From Pseudomonadota bacterium (GTDB taxonomy: Bacteria > Pseudomonadota > Gammaproteobacteria > Steroidobacterales > Steroidobacteraceae), in assembly GCA_026398735.1 (NCBI GenBank), contig JAPLSH010000005.1, positions 1-64,000 on the forward strand: 64,000 nt of DNA, written 5' to 3'. Both the position numbers and the translations under genes were made by a program. Positions 8,106 to 16,511 of the stretch are shown piece after piece. Below the pieces are notes generated by a model. That model saw nothing but the letters and a program-made list of their open reading frames with translations. It was not told the origin of the DNA and ran no database searches. Within the stretch, counting starts at the first letter, position 1. Each line of letters opens with the position of its first letter.

Positions 8106-8993
8106 ATGAGTGATCCGAACCGTCCGCACCGCGGCACCATCTTTGTCGAAGACGCCACCGTCATCTCGCAGCAAAGCCACCCGGGACGTCAGTATGTGTT
8201 GCGCCTGCAGGCACCGCGCTGTGCGGCCCGCGCCACCGCCGGCAGCTTTGCGCACGTGGCCGTCGATCCGGCGGTGCCGATGCGCCGCCCGCTGTCGATC
8301 ATGCGTGCAGACGCCCATGCCGGCTGGATCGAGATCCTCTACAAAGTGATGGGTGATGGCTTGGGCCATCTGGCCAGCCGCCAAGCCGGCGATACAGTGA
8401 ACTTACTCGGGCCGATCGGTCAGGGCTTCAAAGCCGATCCGGCGCGGCCCCTGGCACTGCTGATCGGCGGTGGCGTTGGCATCCCGCCGATGGTCTATCT
8501 GGCTGAAGTGCTGCGCGAGCGCGCTGATGAGGGCTTCTTACCGTTTGCCATCATGGGTTCAGAAATCCCGTTTCCGTTCCGCGCGCGTCCCTCCACCATC
8601 ATGGTGCCGGGTATGCCGGAGGGTGTGATCGCAGCGCATCCGCTATTGGAGGACTGGGGCATCCCCAGTCGCCTCACCAGCAAGGCAGGGTTTGCCGGCT
8701 GCCACGATGGCTACGTTACCGACTTGGCGCGCTGCTGGCTGTCCACTCTGGATGCCGACACGCTCGGCAAAGTGGAAGTGTTCACCTGCGGCCCCACACC
8801 CATGCTGCGTGCAGTAGCCGCATTGGCCCGCGAGTTCGGCGTAGCCTGTCAGGTCTCGCTAGAGGAATACATGGCCTGCGCGGTGGGTGGCTGCGCCGGC
8901 TGTACGGTCGAAGTGCAAACTGCAACAGGTCCGGCCATGAAACGCGTCTGCGTGGACGGGCCGGTCTTCGATGCATATACGGTATTTAGCTGA
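8106..8993 (+). CDS. PyrK-like dihydroorotate dehydrogenase electron-transfer protein
   Basis: Ferredoxin-reductase-type protein with FAD, NAD and [2Fe-2S] sites. The 295-residue product shows the flavin motif RPLSIM (about residue 60), the nucleotide loop LLIGGGVGIPPM and four C-terminal cysteines (258, 263, 266, 282) in CAVGGCAGC and VCVDGPVF, the PyrK signature. In class 1B dihydroorotate dehydrogenase PyrK passes electrons from PyrD to NAD. No pyrD lies in the window, and most gammaproteobacteria use the quinone-linked class 2 enzyme, so the partner is uncertain. ATG at 8106, seven bases after pyrB, points to the same operon. Confidence 0.85.
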   Translation: MSDPNRPHRGTIFVEDATVISQQSHPGRQYVLRLQAPRCAARATAGSFAHVAVDPAVPMRRPLSIMRADAHAGWIEILYKVMGDGLGHLASRQAGDTVNLLGPIGQGFKADPARPLALLIGGGVGIPPMVYLAEVLRERADEGFLPFAIMGSEIPFPFRARPSTIMVPGMPEGVIAAHPLLEDWGIPSRLTSKAGFAGCHDGYVTDLARCWLSTLDADTLGKVEVFTCGPTPMLRAVAALAREFGVACQVSLEEYMACAVGGCAGCTVEVQTATGPAMKRVCVDGPVFDAYTVFS

Positions 8994-9019
8994 ATAACAG
9001 ATCAACCGGGGGGAGCTTC

Positions 9020-9787
9020 ATGACTAGATCATTCGTTCGTATGCTGGGCGCAGCCGTGCTGTGCGCAGCACTGGGCGGCACCGCCATCGCTGCCGATGCA
9101 GCCTATGTAGTGCCAGCGGGCACGCCGGCCTACGTCAAGGCCGCCATCGAGTCACCGGCTCGCAGCGCCGACACCAAAGCACGCGATGCCAACCGCAAGC
9201 CGGCCGAGCTGCTAGTGCTGTCGGGCGTGAAGCCTGGCGACAAGGTGGTGGAGTTTGCGTCCTTTGGTCAGTACTTCACGGCGATGCTGTCGGATATCGC
9301 CGGGCCCAAGGGCCAAGTGCTGATGTATGACCTGCCCTATACCGAAGCGCGCTCGGGCGAAGCCAGCCGTGCGTTTACGGCCGCGCATCCCAACAGCACC
9401 TACACGCTGATCAACTACAACAGCATAGAGCTGCCGCAGGGCGTCGACGTCGTGTTCAACGTGCTGTACTACCACGACCTGCCGCTCAACGACATCGACA
9501 CCGCTGCGCTGAACGCCAAGATCTTCAAGGCACTCAAGCCCGGTGGCGTGTTCTTCATCGTCGATCACAACGCCGAGGCCGGTTCGGGCAAGCGTGACAT
9601 CAAGAAGCTGCACCGCATCGACCCGGCAGTGATCCGCGAGGAAGTCAAAGCGGCAGGCTTTGAGCTGGTGACCGAGAGCAAGCTGCTGTCGAACCCGGCC
9701 GATGACCATACGCAGATGCCCTTTGGTAAGGACATCCGGGGCATCACCGATCAGACGGTATTTAAGTTCCGCAAGCCGGCGCGCTGA
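9020..9787 (+). CDS. exported class I SAM-dependent methyltransferase-like protein
   Basis: Predicted methyltransferase (COG4798-like). A clear signal peptide (MLGAAVLCAALGGTAIAADA, roughly residues 8-27) points to the periplasm. A Rossmann-type core follows, with VKPGDKVVEFASFGQYFTA where motif I would be, then LKPGGVFFIVDHNA. The usual GxGxG loop is replaced by FASFGQYF, so AdoMet binding is not assured. A strong Shine-Dalgarno (GGGGGGAG) precedes the ATG. The gene sits 26 bases after the pyrK-like gene. The substrate is unknown; a methyltransferase in the periplasm would need AdoMet there, so the catalytic role is open. Confidence 0.75.
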   Translation: MTRSFVRMLGAAVLCAALGGTAIAADAAYVVPAGTPAYVKAAIESPARSADTKARDANRKPAELLVLSGVKPGDKVVEFASFGQYFTAMLSDIAGPKGQVLMYDLPYTEARSGEASRAFTAAHPNSTYTLINYNSIELPQGVDVVFNVLYYHDLPLNDIDTAALNAKIFKALKPGGVFFIVDHNAEAGSGKRDIKKLHRIDPAVIREEVKAAGFELVTESKLLSNPADDHTQMPFGKDIRGITDQTVFKFRKPAR

Positions 9788-9800
9788 TCGCGCCGCACGG

Positions 9801-9830
9801 GGCCTGCATCAACCAAAGTTGATGCGGGCC
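9801..9830. terminator. hairpin between convergent genes
   Basis: A 13-base-pair stem (9801-9813 with 9818-9830, one G-T pair) closes a CAAA loop. It starts 13 bases after the methyltransferase stop and spans the stop codon of the convergent pilU-like gene. There is no strong T-run on either side, so it may block read-through in both directions rather than be a classic intrinsic terminator. Confidence 0.5.
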
Positions 9831-10936
9831 TCCAGGTTGGTACGCGAATCCGCGTAGGCCAACGCCTCTTCCAGCGGGATGCGTCCCGCGCGATACAGCC
9901 GCAACAGCGCCGTATCAAAACTTTGGATGCTGCGCTCGCCGCTGCCGACCAAGGCTTCCTTAATCCCCGTTACATCGCCCTTCTTCACCAGCTCTGCGAT
10001 GTGCGCGGTGTTGAGCATGACTTCCATGGCTGCCACGCGCTTACCATCCACACCAGGGACCAGTCGCTGCGCCAGGATCGCGCGCAGGTACTGCGACAGA
10101 TCCAGCCTCACCTGCGCATGCATATCGTAGGGATACAGGTTGATGATGCGATCGAGCGTCTCGGCGCAGTTGTTGGCATGTAGCGTTGCCAGCACCAAGT
10201 GCCCGGTGCCCGCCAAGCCCAGCGCTGCCTGCATGCTGGCCTGATCGCGTATTTCACCGATCAGAATCACATCTGGCGCAGCCCGCACCACACCACGCAA
10301 CGCATGCTCATACGAATGCGTATCGAGCCCAACCTCGCGCTGGTTAACAGTGGACTTCTTGTTGTTGTGCAAAAACTCAATCGGATCTTCGATCGTGATG
10401 ATGTGATCCGAACAGGTCTCGTTGCGGTAATTGATCAGCGCCGCCATGGTTGTGGACTTGCCGGCACCGGTTGCACCGACCACCAGTACCAAGCCACGAC
10501 GCAAGCGCGCCAGATCCGCCAGCTCATCAGGCAGGCCCAGCTCCTCCAGACGCGGCAGCGTTGCCGAGATGTAACGCATTACCATGGAGGGCGAGCCGCG
10601 CTGCATGAATACGTTGACGCGAAAGCGACCTAATCCTGGCTGCGAAATAGAGAAGTCGATCTCAAGCTCACGCCGGAAGGTTTCCAGTTGCGAGGTCGAC
10701 ATCAGCGACGTGGCTGCCGCACCCACTCCGTCTGCGGTGAGCATTTCCTTGTTGACCGGATAGATGTGCCCTTCGATCTTGATCTTGATGGGCGCATTGG
10801 CGCTCAAAAAGATATCCGAGGCGTTGCGCTCTACCATCATGCGAAACAGCGGCCGGATGTTCATACCAGCCGGCGCGCCGGCGCCTGGCAACACGAAGCT
10901 CTCAGCGGCAGGGTCGAGCGTAAATTCCTCAAGCAT
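9809..10936 (-). CDS. third PilT/PilU-type pilus retraction ATPase
   Basis: Type II/IV secretion ATPase of the PilT/PilU family, 375 residues. It has a Walker A VVGATGAGKSTT, Asp-box IITIEDPIEFLH, Walker B DVILIGEIRD and the His-box GTGHLVLATLHANNC. The N-terminal domain includes MMVERNASDIFLSANAPIKIKI. It is closer to PilU than PilT in the core (LVLVVGATGAGKST) but is a separate paralogue of the true pilU just upstream, which it overlaps by eight bases. The ATG at 10936 has GGAG seven bases upstream; a TTG at 10954 is less likely. Its specific role cannot be read from sequence. Confidence 0.88.
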   Translation of the reverse strand: MLEEFTLDPAAESFVLPGAGAPAGMNIRPLFRMMVERNASDIFLSANAPIKIKIEGHIYPVNKEMLTADGVGAAATSLMSTSQLETFRRELEIDFSISQPGLGRFRVNVFMQRGSPSMVMRYISATLPRLEELGLPDELADLARLRRGLVLVVGATGAGKSTTMAALINYRNETCSDHIITIEDPIEFLHNNKKSTVNQREVGLDTHSYEHALRGVVRAAPDVILIGEIRDQASMQAALGLAGTGHLVLATLHANNCAETLDRIINLYPYDMHAQVRLDLSQYLRAILAQRLVPGVDGKRVAAMEVMLNTAHIAELVKKGDVTGIKEALVGSGERSIQSFDTALLRLYRAGRIPLEEALAYADSRTNLEARINFG

Positions 10937-12080
10937 GGTCAGGCTCCTCGGCAAGCAGAGTCAGGTTCTGCGTGCTCTCTATAAAATCTTTGTTGCGGCG
11001 GCTTTCGAGCTTGATACGCAAGCGCAGCTCGTTCTTGGAATCGGCATTGCGTAGCGCTTCCTCATAGCAGAGGTGCCGCGCCTCGTATAATTCGAAGAGA
11101 CTTTGATCAAAGGTCTTCATACCCAGACGGTTAGAGCGCGCCATCAGCTCTTTGAGCCGATCGATCTCACCCTTAAACACCAAGTCCTGCATCAGCGGTG
11201 AATGCAACAGGATTTCCAGCGCAGCAATCCGCCCTGGCACGTCCTCGCGCGTCACCAGCCGCTGCGCCACCAGGCCGCGCAGGTTCAGCGACAGGTCCAT
11301 CAGCAATTGCTCACGACGTTCCTGCGGCACCAGATTGATCATGCGATCCAGCGCCTGATTGGCGCTATTGGCGTGCAAGGTCGACAGCACCAGATGACCG
11401 GTCTCGGCGAACTGGATTGCATACTCCAGGGTCTCGCGGTCACGGATCTCACCGATCAAGATCACATCCGGTGCCTGTCGCAACGCATTGCGCAGCGCGG
11501 CATGCCAGGACTGTGTATCCACACCCACATCACGCTGCGTGATGATGCTGCAGCCGTGGGGATGCACAAACTCGACTGGATCCTCGATGGTGACAATGTG
11601 GCCACGGGTGTTGTTGCTGCGATGCGCCACCATCGCTGCCAGCGTGGTCGACTTGCCGGCACCTGTAGCGCCCACGACCAACACCAGACCACGTTTGAGC
11701 AGCGCCAGATCCGCCAGAGAGTCCGGCAGCTGCAGCGCCTCAAGCGTGGGCATGGTTGCATTGACCAGGCGCAGCACACTGGCGCTGCAGGTCTGTTGCA
11801 CAAAGGCAGATACGCGAAATCGCCCTATCCCCGGCGGCGCAATGGCAAAGTTGCACTCCTTGGTGGCGTCATATTCCATCGCTTGGCGATCATTCATGAC
11901 CGCGCGCACCAGCACCGAGGCCTCTTCGGGTGTGAGCGCGGGTTCGGACTGCGCGCACAACTGGCCATCAATCTTGATGGCCGGCGCAAAGCCCGCCGTA
12001 ATGAACAAGTCAGAGCCACGCAGCTCCACCACGCGCCGCAGCAGTTGGTGCATCAGCTTGGTGGCTTGGTCACGATCCAT
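10929..12080 (-). CDS. pilU: PilU, accessory type IV pilus retraction ATPase
   Basis: PilT-dependent ATPase that helps pull pili back against load; it works at the inner-membrane base of the pilus. The 383-residue protein has RGSDLFITAGFAP, the PilU hallmark CNFAIAPPGIGRFRVSAF, Walker A VVGATGAGKSTT, HIVTIEDPVEFVH, DVILIGEIRDRET and AETGHLVLSTLHANSANQ. ATG at 12080 with GGAG seven bases upstream. It follows pilT after 21 bases and precedes a second PilU-like gene with an eight-base overlap. Confidence 0.93.
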   Translation of the reverse strand: MDRDQATKLMHQLLRRVVELRGSDLFITAGFAPAIKIDGQLCAQSEPALTPEEASVLVRAVMNDRQAMEYDATKECNFAIAPPGIGRFRVSAFVQQTCSASVLRLVNATMPTLEALQLPDSLADLALLKRGLVLVVGATGAGKSTTLAAMVAHRSNNTRGHIVTIEDPVEFVHPHGCSIITQRDVGVDTQSWHAALRNALRQAPDVILIGEIRDRETLEYAIQFAETGHLVLSTLHANSANQALDRMINLVPQERREQLLMDLSLNLRGLVAQRLVTREDVPGRIAALEILLHSPLMQDLVFKGEIDRLKELMARSNRLGMKTFDQSLFELYEARHLCYEEALRNADSKNELRLRIKLESRRNKDFIESTQNLTLLAEEPDHA

Positions 12081-12101
12081 GGCAGCGCTCCAGCCAGAAG
12101 G

Positions 12102-13142
12102 CTAGAGCTGATCCTTGTGCTGCGCCTTGCTGCGCGCTTCCTCGCGCGTCACGACGCCACGCGCCACCAGATCCGAGAGGCATTGATCCAGCGTCTGCAT
12201 GCCCTGCGCTGCACCGGTCTGGATGGACGAGTACATCTGGGCGATCTTGCCTTCACGAATCAAATTTCGGATAGCCGGGTTGCCGATCATAATTTCGTGT
12301 GCCGCAACGCGGCCACCGCCGGTGCGCTTGAGCAGCGTCTGCGAGATCACTGCACGCAGTGATTCAGACAACATCGAACGCACCATGTCTTTTTCTGCAG
12401 CGGGGAACACATCCACAACGCGGTCGATGGTCTTGGCAGCTGAGCTGGTATGCAGCGTGCCAAACACCAGATGCCCGGTCTCGGCAGCGGTCAAGGCCAG
12501 CCGGATGGTTTCCAGATCGCGCATTTCGCCGACCAGAATGATGTCGGGGTCTTCGCGCAGCGCCGAGCGTAGTGCCTCAGAGAACCCCAGTGTGTCGCGA
12601 TGCACTTCGCGCTGGTTGAGGAGGCACTTCTTGGACTCGTGCACAAACTCGATCGGATCCTCGATAGTAAGGATGTGATCGGAGCGGTTATCGTTGCAAT
12701 GATTAACCATCGCAGCCAACGTGGTCGACTTACCCGAGCCGGTAGGCCCGGTAACCAGCACCAAACCACGCGGCAGCATGCACAGCTCGCGAAATACGCG
12801 CGGTGTCTGTAATTCTTCTAGCGTATGAATGAGCGTCGGGATGGTGCGAAAGACAGCCGCCGCACCCCGATTCTGATTGAAGACATTGACGCGAAAGCGC
12901 GCCAGGCTTGGAATCTCGAACGAGAAGTCGGTCTCGAGAAACTCCTCATAGGCCTTGCGCTGCTTGTCGTTCATGATGTCGTAGACCATGCTCTGCACGT
13001 CCTTATGGGACATGTCGGGCAAGTTGACGCGCTTCATGTCGCCATCGACACGAATCATAGGCGGCCCACCCGCCGACAAATGCAGATCGGAGGCCTTGTT
13101 CTTGACCGCAAACGCCAGCAATTGCGCGATGTCGAGCGCCAT
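12102..13142 (-). CDS. pilT: PilT, type IV pilus retraction ATPase
   Basis: Hexameric motor that depolymerises type IV pili and drives twitching and DNA uptake. The 346-residue product starts MALDIAQLLAFAVKNKASDLH and carries Walker A GPTGSGKSTT, HILTIEDPIEFVH, DIILVGEMRDLET and the HTSSAAKTIDRV box typical of PilT, plus the C-terminal AIRNLIREGK region. The ATG at 13142 has GGAG five bases upstream. First gene of a three-gene ATPase set, divergent from yggS with 51 bases between the start codons. Confidence 0.95.
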   Translation of the reverse strand: MALDIAQLLAFAVKNKASDLHLSAGGPPMIRVDGDMKRVNLPDMSHKDVQSMVYDIMNDKQRKAYEEFLETDFSFEIPSLARFRVNVFNQNRGAAAVFRTIPTLIHTLEELQTPRVFRELCMLPRGLVLVTGPTGSGKSTTLAAMVNHCNDNRSDHILTIEDPIEFVHESKKCLLNQREVHRDTLGFSEALRSALREDPDIILVGEMRDLETIRLALTAAETGHLVFGTLHTSSAAKTIDRVVDVFPAAEKDMVRSMLSESLRAVISQTLLKRTGGGRVAAHEIMIGNPAIRNLIREGKIAQMYSSIQTGAAQGMQTLDQCLSDLVARGVVTREEARSKAQHKDQL

Positions 13143-13193
13143 GAAGACTCCAGAAACAGCTTTGGGCACTATAGGCCGCGCACGACAACTCCT

Positions 13194-13931
13194 ATGTTAA
13201 GCACCCCACAGATTCCTACAGACATCGCACTGGCCGGCCGCCTGCAGGCTGTGCGCGCTCGTATCGAGGCAGCCGCTATTGCTTTTGGTCGCGCCACCGC
13301 TGGCATCACCCTGCTGGCGGTCAGCAAGGGTCAGCCTGTGCAGCGTTTACAGGCCGCCGCTGCCTTGGGTCTTACCGAGTTCGGCGAGAATTATGTCAAT
13401 GAGGCCGTGCCCAAAATAAAGGCACTGGCCGGGCACAAGGTGCGATGGCATTTCATCGGTCGAATACAGGCCAACAAAACCCGCCTGATCACCACGCATT
13501 TTGATTGGGTGCACGGCATAGACCGCATTGCCGTCGCACAGCGGCTCTCCGAGCAGCGCGATCCACAGATGCCGCCACTCAACGTGTGCGTACAGATCAA
13601 CATTATGTTTGAGCAGAGCAAAGGGGGCTGCGCCGTCGCCAGTGCCCCGCCGCTGCTGGACGCCATCTTGGCATTGCCCAACCTCAAGCTGCGCGGCCTG
13701 ATGTGCATGCTGCCCTATGCCGCCAGCGAACAGGTGCAGCACGACGGCTTTGGCCGGATGCGCAAGCTGTTTGAACAGACTCAGCGGCGCGGCATACCGC
13801 TGGACACTCTGTCCATGGGCATGAGCGACGATTTGGAGGCCGCCGTAGTCGAAGGCACCACACTGCTGCGCATCGGCACCGCGCTGTTCGGACCTCGACC
13901 CCAGCCGCCACCAGACTTGGCGCTGCCGTAG
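13194..13931 (+). CDS. yggS: YggS family pyridoxal-phosphate homeostasis protein
   Basis: Non-catalytic PLP-binding TIM-barrel protein that affects vitamin B6 and amino-acid balance (PLPBP family). The 245-residue product has the PLP lysine in LLAVSKGQPV, the FGENYVNEAVPK and WHFIGRIQANKTR stretches, and the phosphate site LSMGMSDDLEAAV with RIGTALFGPR. ATG at 13194 gives the standard length. The pilT / yggS / proC / yggT arrangement is widespread in Pseudomonas and Xanthomonas relatives. Confidence 0.94.
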   Translation: MLSTPQIPTDIALAGRLQAVRARIEAAAIAFGRATAGITLLAVSKGQPVQRLQAAAALGLTEFGENYVNEAVPKIKALAGHKVRWHFIGRIQANKTRLITTHFDWVHGIDRIAVAQRLSEQRDPQMPPLNVCVQINIMFEQSKGGCAVASAPPLLDAILALPNLKLRGLMCMLPYAASEQVQHDGFGRMRKLFEQTQRRGIPLDTLSMGMSDDLEAAVVEGTTLLRIGTALFGPRPQPPPDLALP

Positions 13932-13940
13932 AATGTCCAC

Positions 13941-14780
13941 ATGGATACATTCGACACCCTGACTCTCGGTCTGATCGGCAGCGGCAACATGGGTCGCGGC
14001 CTGATCGGTGGTTTGATAGCACGCGGCCTGGCGCCCTCGCGCATCACCGTGTCGGACCTTAATACCGAGGCGCTGGCAGCGATGGCACGCGACTTCGGCG
14101 TCAACACCACCACCGACAACTTGCAGGCAGCCCGCGGTGCCTCGGTCGTCGTACTAGCCGTTAAGCCCCAGCAAATGGGGCCGGTTGTCGAAGCACTGCG
14201 GCCGGCATTCGGGCCACAGCCGCCGCTGTTGCTATCGGTGGCTGCAGGCCTTCGCATCGATGATCTGCGCCGCTGGGCGGGCGATGGCGTGGGCGTGGTG
14301 CGCAGCATGCCCAATCGCCCGGCCCTGATCGGTGCTGGCGCCTCGGGCCTGTATGCCGACAGTAGCGTGTCGTCGGCCCAACGCGAGCTGGCCACTGCCG
14401 TCATGCAGGCCACAGGCGTGGCCGTGTGGGTAGAGCGCGAAGAGGAACTCGATTGGGTCACGGCGCTGTCAGGCAGTGGTCCTGCCTATTTCTTCTTGCT
14501 GGCAGAGTTGATGGCGCAGGCAGCGGTGGCGCGCGGCATGTCCGCCGATACGGCGCAGCTGCTGGCCGCCCAGACACTGGCCGGCGCGGGTCAGTTGGTC
14601 GCGGCAGAGTTGTCGCCTGATCTGGCGCGCATGCGTGCTGAAGTCACCTCAAAGGGCGGCACGACCGAGGCGGCGCTGCGTCAGTTCGCCGAACTTCACC
14701 TGGATAAAACAGTCGCCGCAGCGATGGATGCTGCGGCGCGCCGTAGCGGCGAGTTGGCCGACTTGTTCGGCAAAGGCTAA
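13941..14780 (+). CDS. proC: pyrroline-5-carboxylate reductase
   Basis: NAD(P)H-dependent last step of proline synthesis in the cytosol. The 279-residue protein has the dinucleotide loop LGLIGSGNMGRGLIGGL, VLAVKPQQM, the RSMPNRPALIGAGASGLY region (usually MPNTP), and the C-terminal signature LAGAGQLVA followed by EVTSKGGTTEAAL. It starts nine bases after yggS and is followed by yggT after five bases, so yggS-proC-yggT look like one transcript. Confidence 0.96.
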   Translation: MDTFDTLTLGLIGSGNMGRGLIGGLIARGLAPSRITVSDLNTEALAAMARDFGVNTTTDNLQAARGASVVVLAVKPQQMGPVVEALRPAFGPQPPLLLSVAAGLRIDDLRRWAGDGVGVVRSMPNRPALIGAGASGLYADSSVSSAQRELATAVMQATGVAVWVEREEELDWVTALSGSGPAYFFLLAELMAQAAVARGMSADTAQLLAAQTLAGAGQLVAAELSPDLARMRAEVTSKGGTTEAALRQFAELHLDKTVAAAMDAAARRSGELADLFGKG

Positions 14781-14785
14781 AGACC

Positions 14786-15313
14786 ATGCAGGTACTGCAG
14801 TTCCTGATCGAGACTTTCGCAGGGCTGGTGACCTTTGTGTTGCTGCTGCGACTGGTGCTGCAATGGTCGCGTGCAGACTTTCGCAATCCGATTGTCCGCG
14901 CAGTTCTGCAGCTGAGCAATCCGGTGGTGCTGCCGTTGCGACGCATCGTCCCCTCTTTGGGGCGACTCGACAGTGCCTCAGCGTTAGCCTTGCTGTTGGT
15001 GCTGACTGCCAAGCTGCTGGTGCTGCAGTGGCTACTGGAAGGCCTCACGATCACACCGCTGCGCTTGCTAATGCAGGTGGTGGTGCAGCTGGCGCAATCG
15101 GTACTGCATCTGTACCTGTGGGCCATCATGCTGCATGCGCTGTTGTCGATGCTCGCACCGGATAGCCGCTCGGCTGGGCAATCGTTGCTCTACAGCCTGT
15201 GCGAGCCCGTGCTGCGGCCCATCAGGCGAAAAGTCCCTGCCATCGCCGGGCTGGATCTATCACCACTATGGGCACTGATTGCAATACAAGTTGCGCTCAT
15301 CGTTCTGCGCTGA
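14786..15313 (+). CDS. yggT: YggT family integral membrane protein
   Basis: Small inner-membrane protein of two YGGT repeats, 175 residues. Hydrophobic segments lie near residues 5-25, 66-90, 97-120 and 155-175. Each repeat carries the pattern of a helix followed by LSNPVVLPLRRIVPSLG or CEPVLRPIRRKVPAIAG. The function is poorly known; links to osmotic tolerance and to cell-division protein placement have been proposed for relatives. Last gene of the yggS-proC-yggT group. Confidence 0.93.
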   Translation: MQVLQFLIETFAGLVTFVLLLRLVLQWSRADFRNPIVRAVLQLSNPVVLPLRRIVPSLGRLDSASALALLLVLTAKLLVLQWLLEGLTITPLRLLMQVVVQLAQSVLHLYLWAIMLHALLSMLAPDSRSAGQSLLYSLCEPVLRPIRRKVPAIAGLDLSPLWALIAIQVALIVLR

Positions 15314-15414
15314 AGCGAAACAGGCTGAAAATAAGGGCTTTTGCGCATACGAGACGCTGCGAAAAGCTTTTGCAGCGGGTATTTCCTATGTTATGTTTGC
15401 GCGCGATCACTTCT

Positions 15415-15432
15415 GCGGGGAGTTTCCCCCGC
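15415..15432 (+). promoter_or_regulatory. stem-loop in the leader of the HU-like gene
   Basis: A six-pair GC stem (GCGGGG with CCCCGC, loop AGTTTC) lies 38 bases upstream of the HU-like start codon, followed by TAGAAAAAC. The 156-base gap from yggT probably also carries the promoter: TATGTT at about 15389-15394 could be a -10, with a weak TTTGCA 17 bases upstream. The hairpin could end yggT transcripts or shape the leader of the next gene; sequence alone does not decide. Confidence 0.35.
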
Positions 15433-15469
15433 TAGAAAAACAACCGAACCTCGCAGGAGCATATCCAAA

Positions 15470-15781
15470 ATGGCAAAGAAGGCTGGCCCTCCGACCAAGT
15501 CCGAAATTCTCGCAACTATTTCCAAGGACACCGAGCTCTCGCGCAAGCAAGTCAGCGCCGTGTTTGACTCGCTGCACGCAATCATCCGCAAGAGCCTGCG
15601 TGGCCACGGTCTGGTCACTCTGCCCGGCCTGCTCAAGCTCAAGGTCGTGAAGAAGGCTGCAACCAAGGCGAAGGAAGGCATCAACCCCTTCACCGGTGAG
15701 AAGCAGATGTTCAAGGCCAAGCCGGCCAGCAAGAAGGTTCGGGCGCTGCCGCTCAAGAACCTCAAGACGATGGTCAACTAA
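15470..15781 (+). CDS. HU-family DNA-binding protein
   Basis: Small basic nucleoid protein, 103 residues. It resembles HU/IHF: KSEILATISKDTELSRKQV at the N terminus, a central helix (VFDSLHAIIRKSL), a beta arm with the INPFTGEKQMFKAKPASKKV stretch, and a C-terminal ALPLKNLKTMV. The arm motif departs from the usual RNPxTG, and a Lys/Ala-rich insert (LKVVKKAATKAKEG) is present, so it belongs to a divergent HU group. ATG at 15470 has AGGAG eight bases upstream; the gene is alone with its own terminator. Confidence 0.88.
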   Translation: MAKKAGPPTKSEILATISKDTELSRKQVSAVFDSLHAIIRKSLRGHGLVTLPGLLKLKVVKKAATKAKEGINPFTGEKQMFKAKPASKKVRALPLKNLKTMVN

Positions 15782-15813
15782 GACCTGTCGCTGCTCTGCA
15801 AAGAGTAAAAAAG

Positions 15814-15850
15814 GCCCGGAAAACCCAGTGTTTTCCGGGCTTTTTCTTTT
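15814..15850 (+). terminator. intrinsic terminator of the HU-like gene
   Basis: A perfect 11-base-pair stem (15814-15824 with 15830-15840; arm GCCCGGAAAAC) with a five-base loop CCAGT is followed by TTTTTCTTTT. It begins 33 bases after the HU-like stop. An A-run also precedes the stem, so it could serve the convergent hydrolase gene as well. Confidence 0.93.
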
Positions 15851-15857
15851 GTGGCGA

Positions 15858-16511
15858 TCAGTTGCGGGCGAACGCCAGCACCTGCTCCTGCAGTAAATCC
15901 AGCTTGCCGTGGAAGAAATGCCCCACGCCCGGCAACACCACCAGTTGCGGCTGAGCAGGCACCTGTTGCGACCACTGGATGACCTGCTGCGGATCTATGA
16001 CCTCGTCGGCATCACCTTGCACAACCAGCCAGGGGCAAGGTGGTACAGGCACCTTGCTTGCGTCGGGATAATGCCGTGGCAATGCCGGCGCAATGGTGAA
16101 CAGGCGTGCCACATCGGCACCGGCAGACTGTGTGCTGACATTGAAAGCCACAAAGCCCCCAAACGAAAAGCCTGCCAGCCAAGGCACAGCGCCAGGCCAA
16201 CGTGCGCGGCCTGCCGCAAGCACTGCCAACGCATCTTGGGTTTCGCCTCGACCTTCATCCCAACTGCCGGCACTGCTGCCCACGCCGCGATAGTTGAACC
16301 GTAACGTCGGGATACCCAGCGAATGGAAAGTGCGCGCCAGCGTCGTGACAACTTTGTTGTCCATGGTGCCGCCATGCAGCGGGTGCGGATGGCAGACCAC
16401 AGCAAAGTAGGCAGGGGCGGGCGCATCGGCGGCCAACGGGTCCTCGATGACTGCCTGCAGCACACCGGCAGGGCCGTCGACCTGCACCGGCTGTGCTGGC
16501 GCGCGACTCAT
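15858..16511 (-). CDS. alpha/beta hydrolase (dienelactone-hydrolase-like)
   Basis: Cytosolic alpha/beta hydrolase of 217 residues. It shows [31 protein letters not shown], the nucleophile elbow GFSFGGF, an acid region in [11 protein letters not shown] and the catalytic His in [11 protein letters not shown]. Such proteins are often annotated as YcjY/AcoX-like esterases; the substrate is unknown. The ATG at 16511 overlaps the msrB stop (ATGA), which fixes the start and shows coupling to msrB. Confidence 0.88.
   Translation of the reverse strand: MSRAPAQPVQVDGPAGVLQAVIEDPLAADAPAPAYFAVVCHPHPLHGGTMDNKVVTTLARTFHSLGIPTLRFNYRGVGSSAGSWDEGRGETQDALAVLAAGRARWPGAVPWLAGFSFGGFVAFNVSTQSAGADVARLFTIAPALPRHYPDASKVPVPPCPWLVVQGDADEVIDPQQVIQWSQQVPAQPQLVVLPGVGHFFHGKLDLLQEQVLAFARN

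Noticed and set aside
11202-12362. 386-codon plus-strand frame across pilU/pilT
   Set aside because: Opposite strand of two clear ATPase genes; the product is rich in Arg, His and Gln with no recognisable fold.
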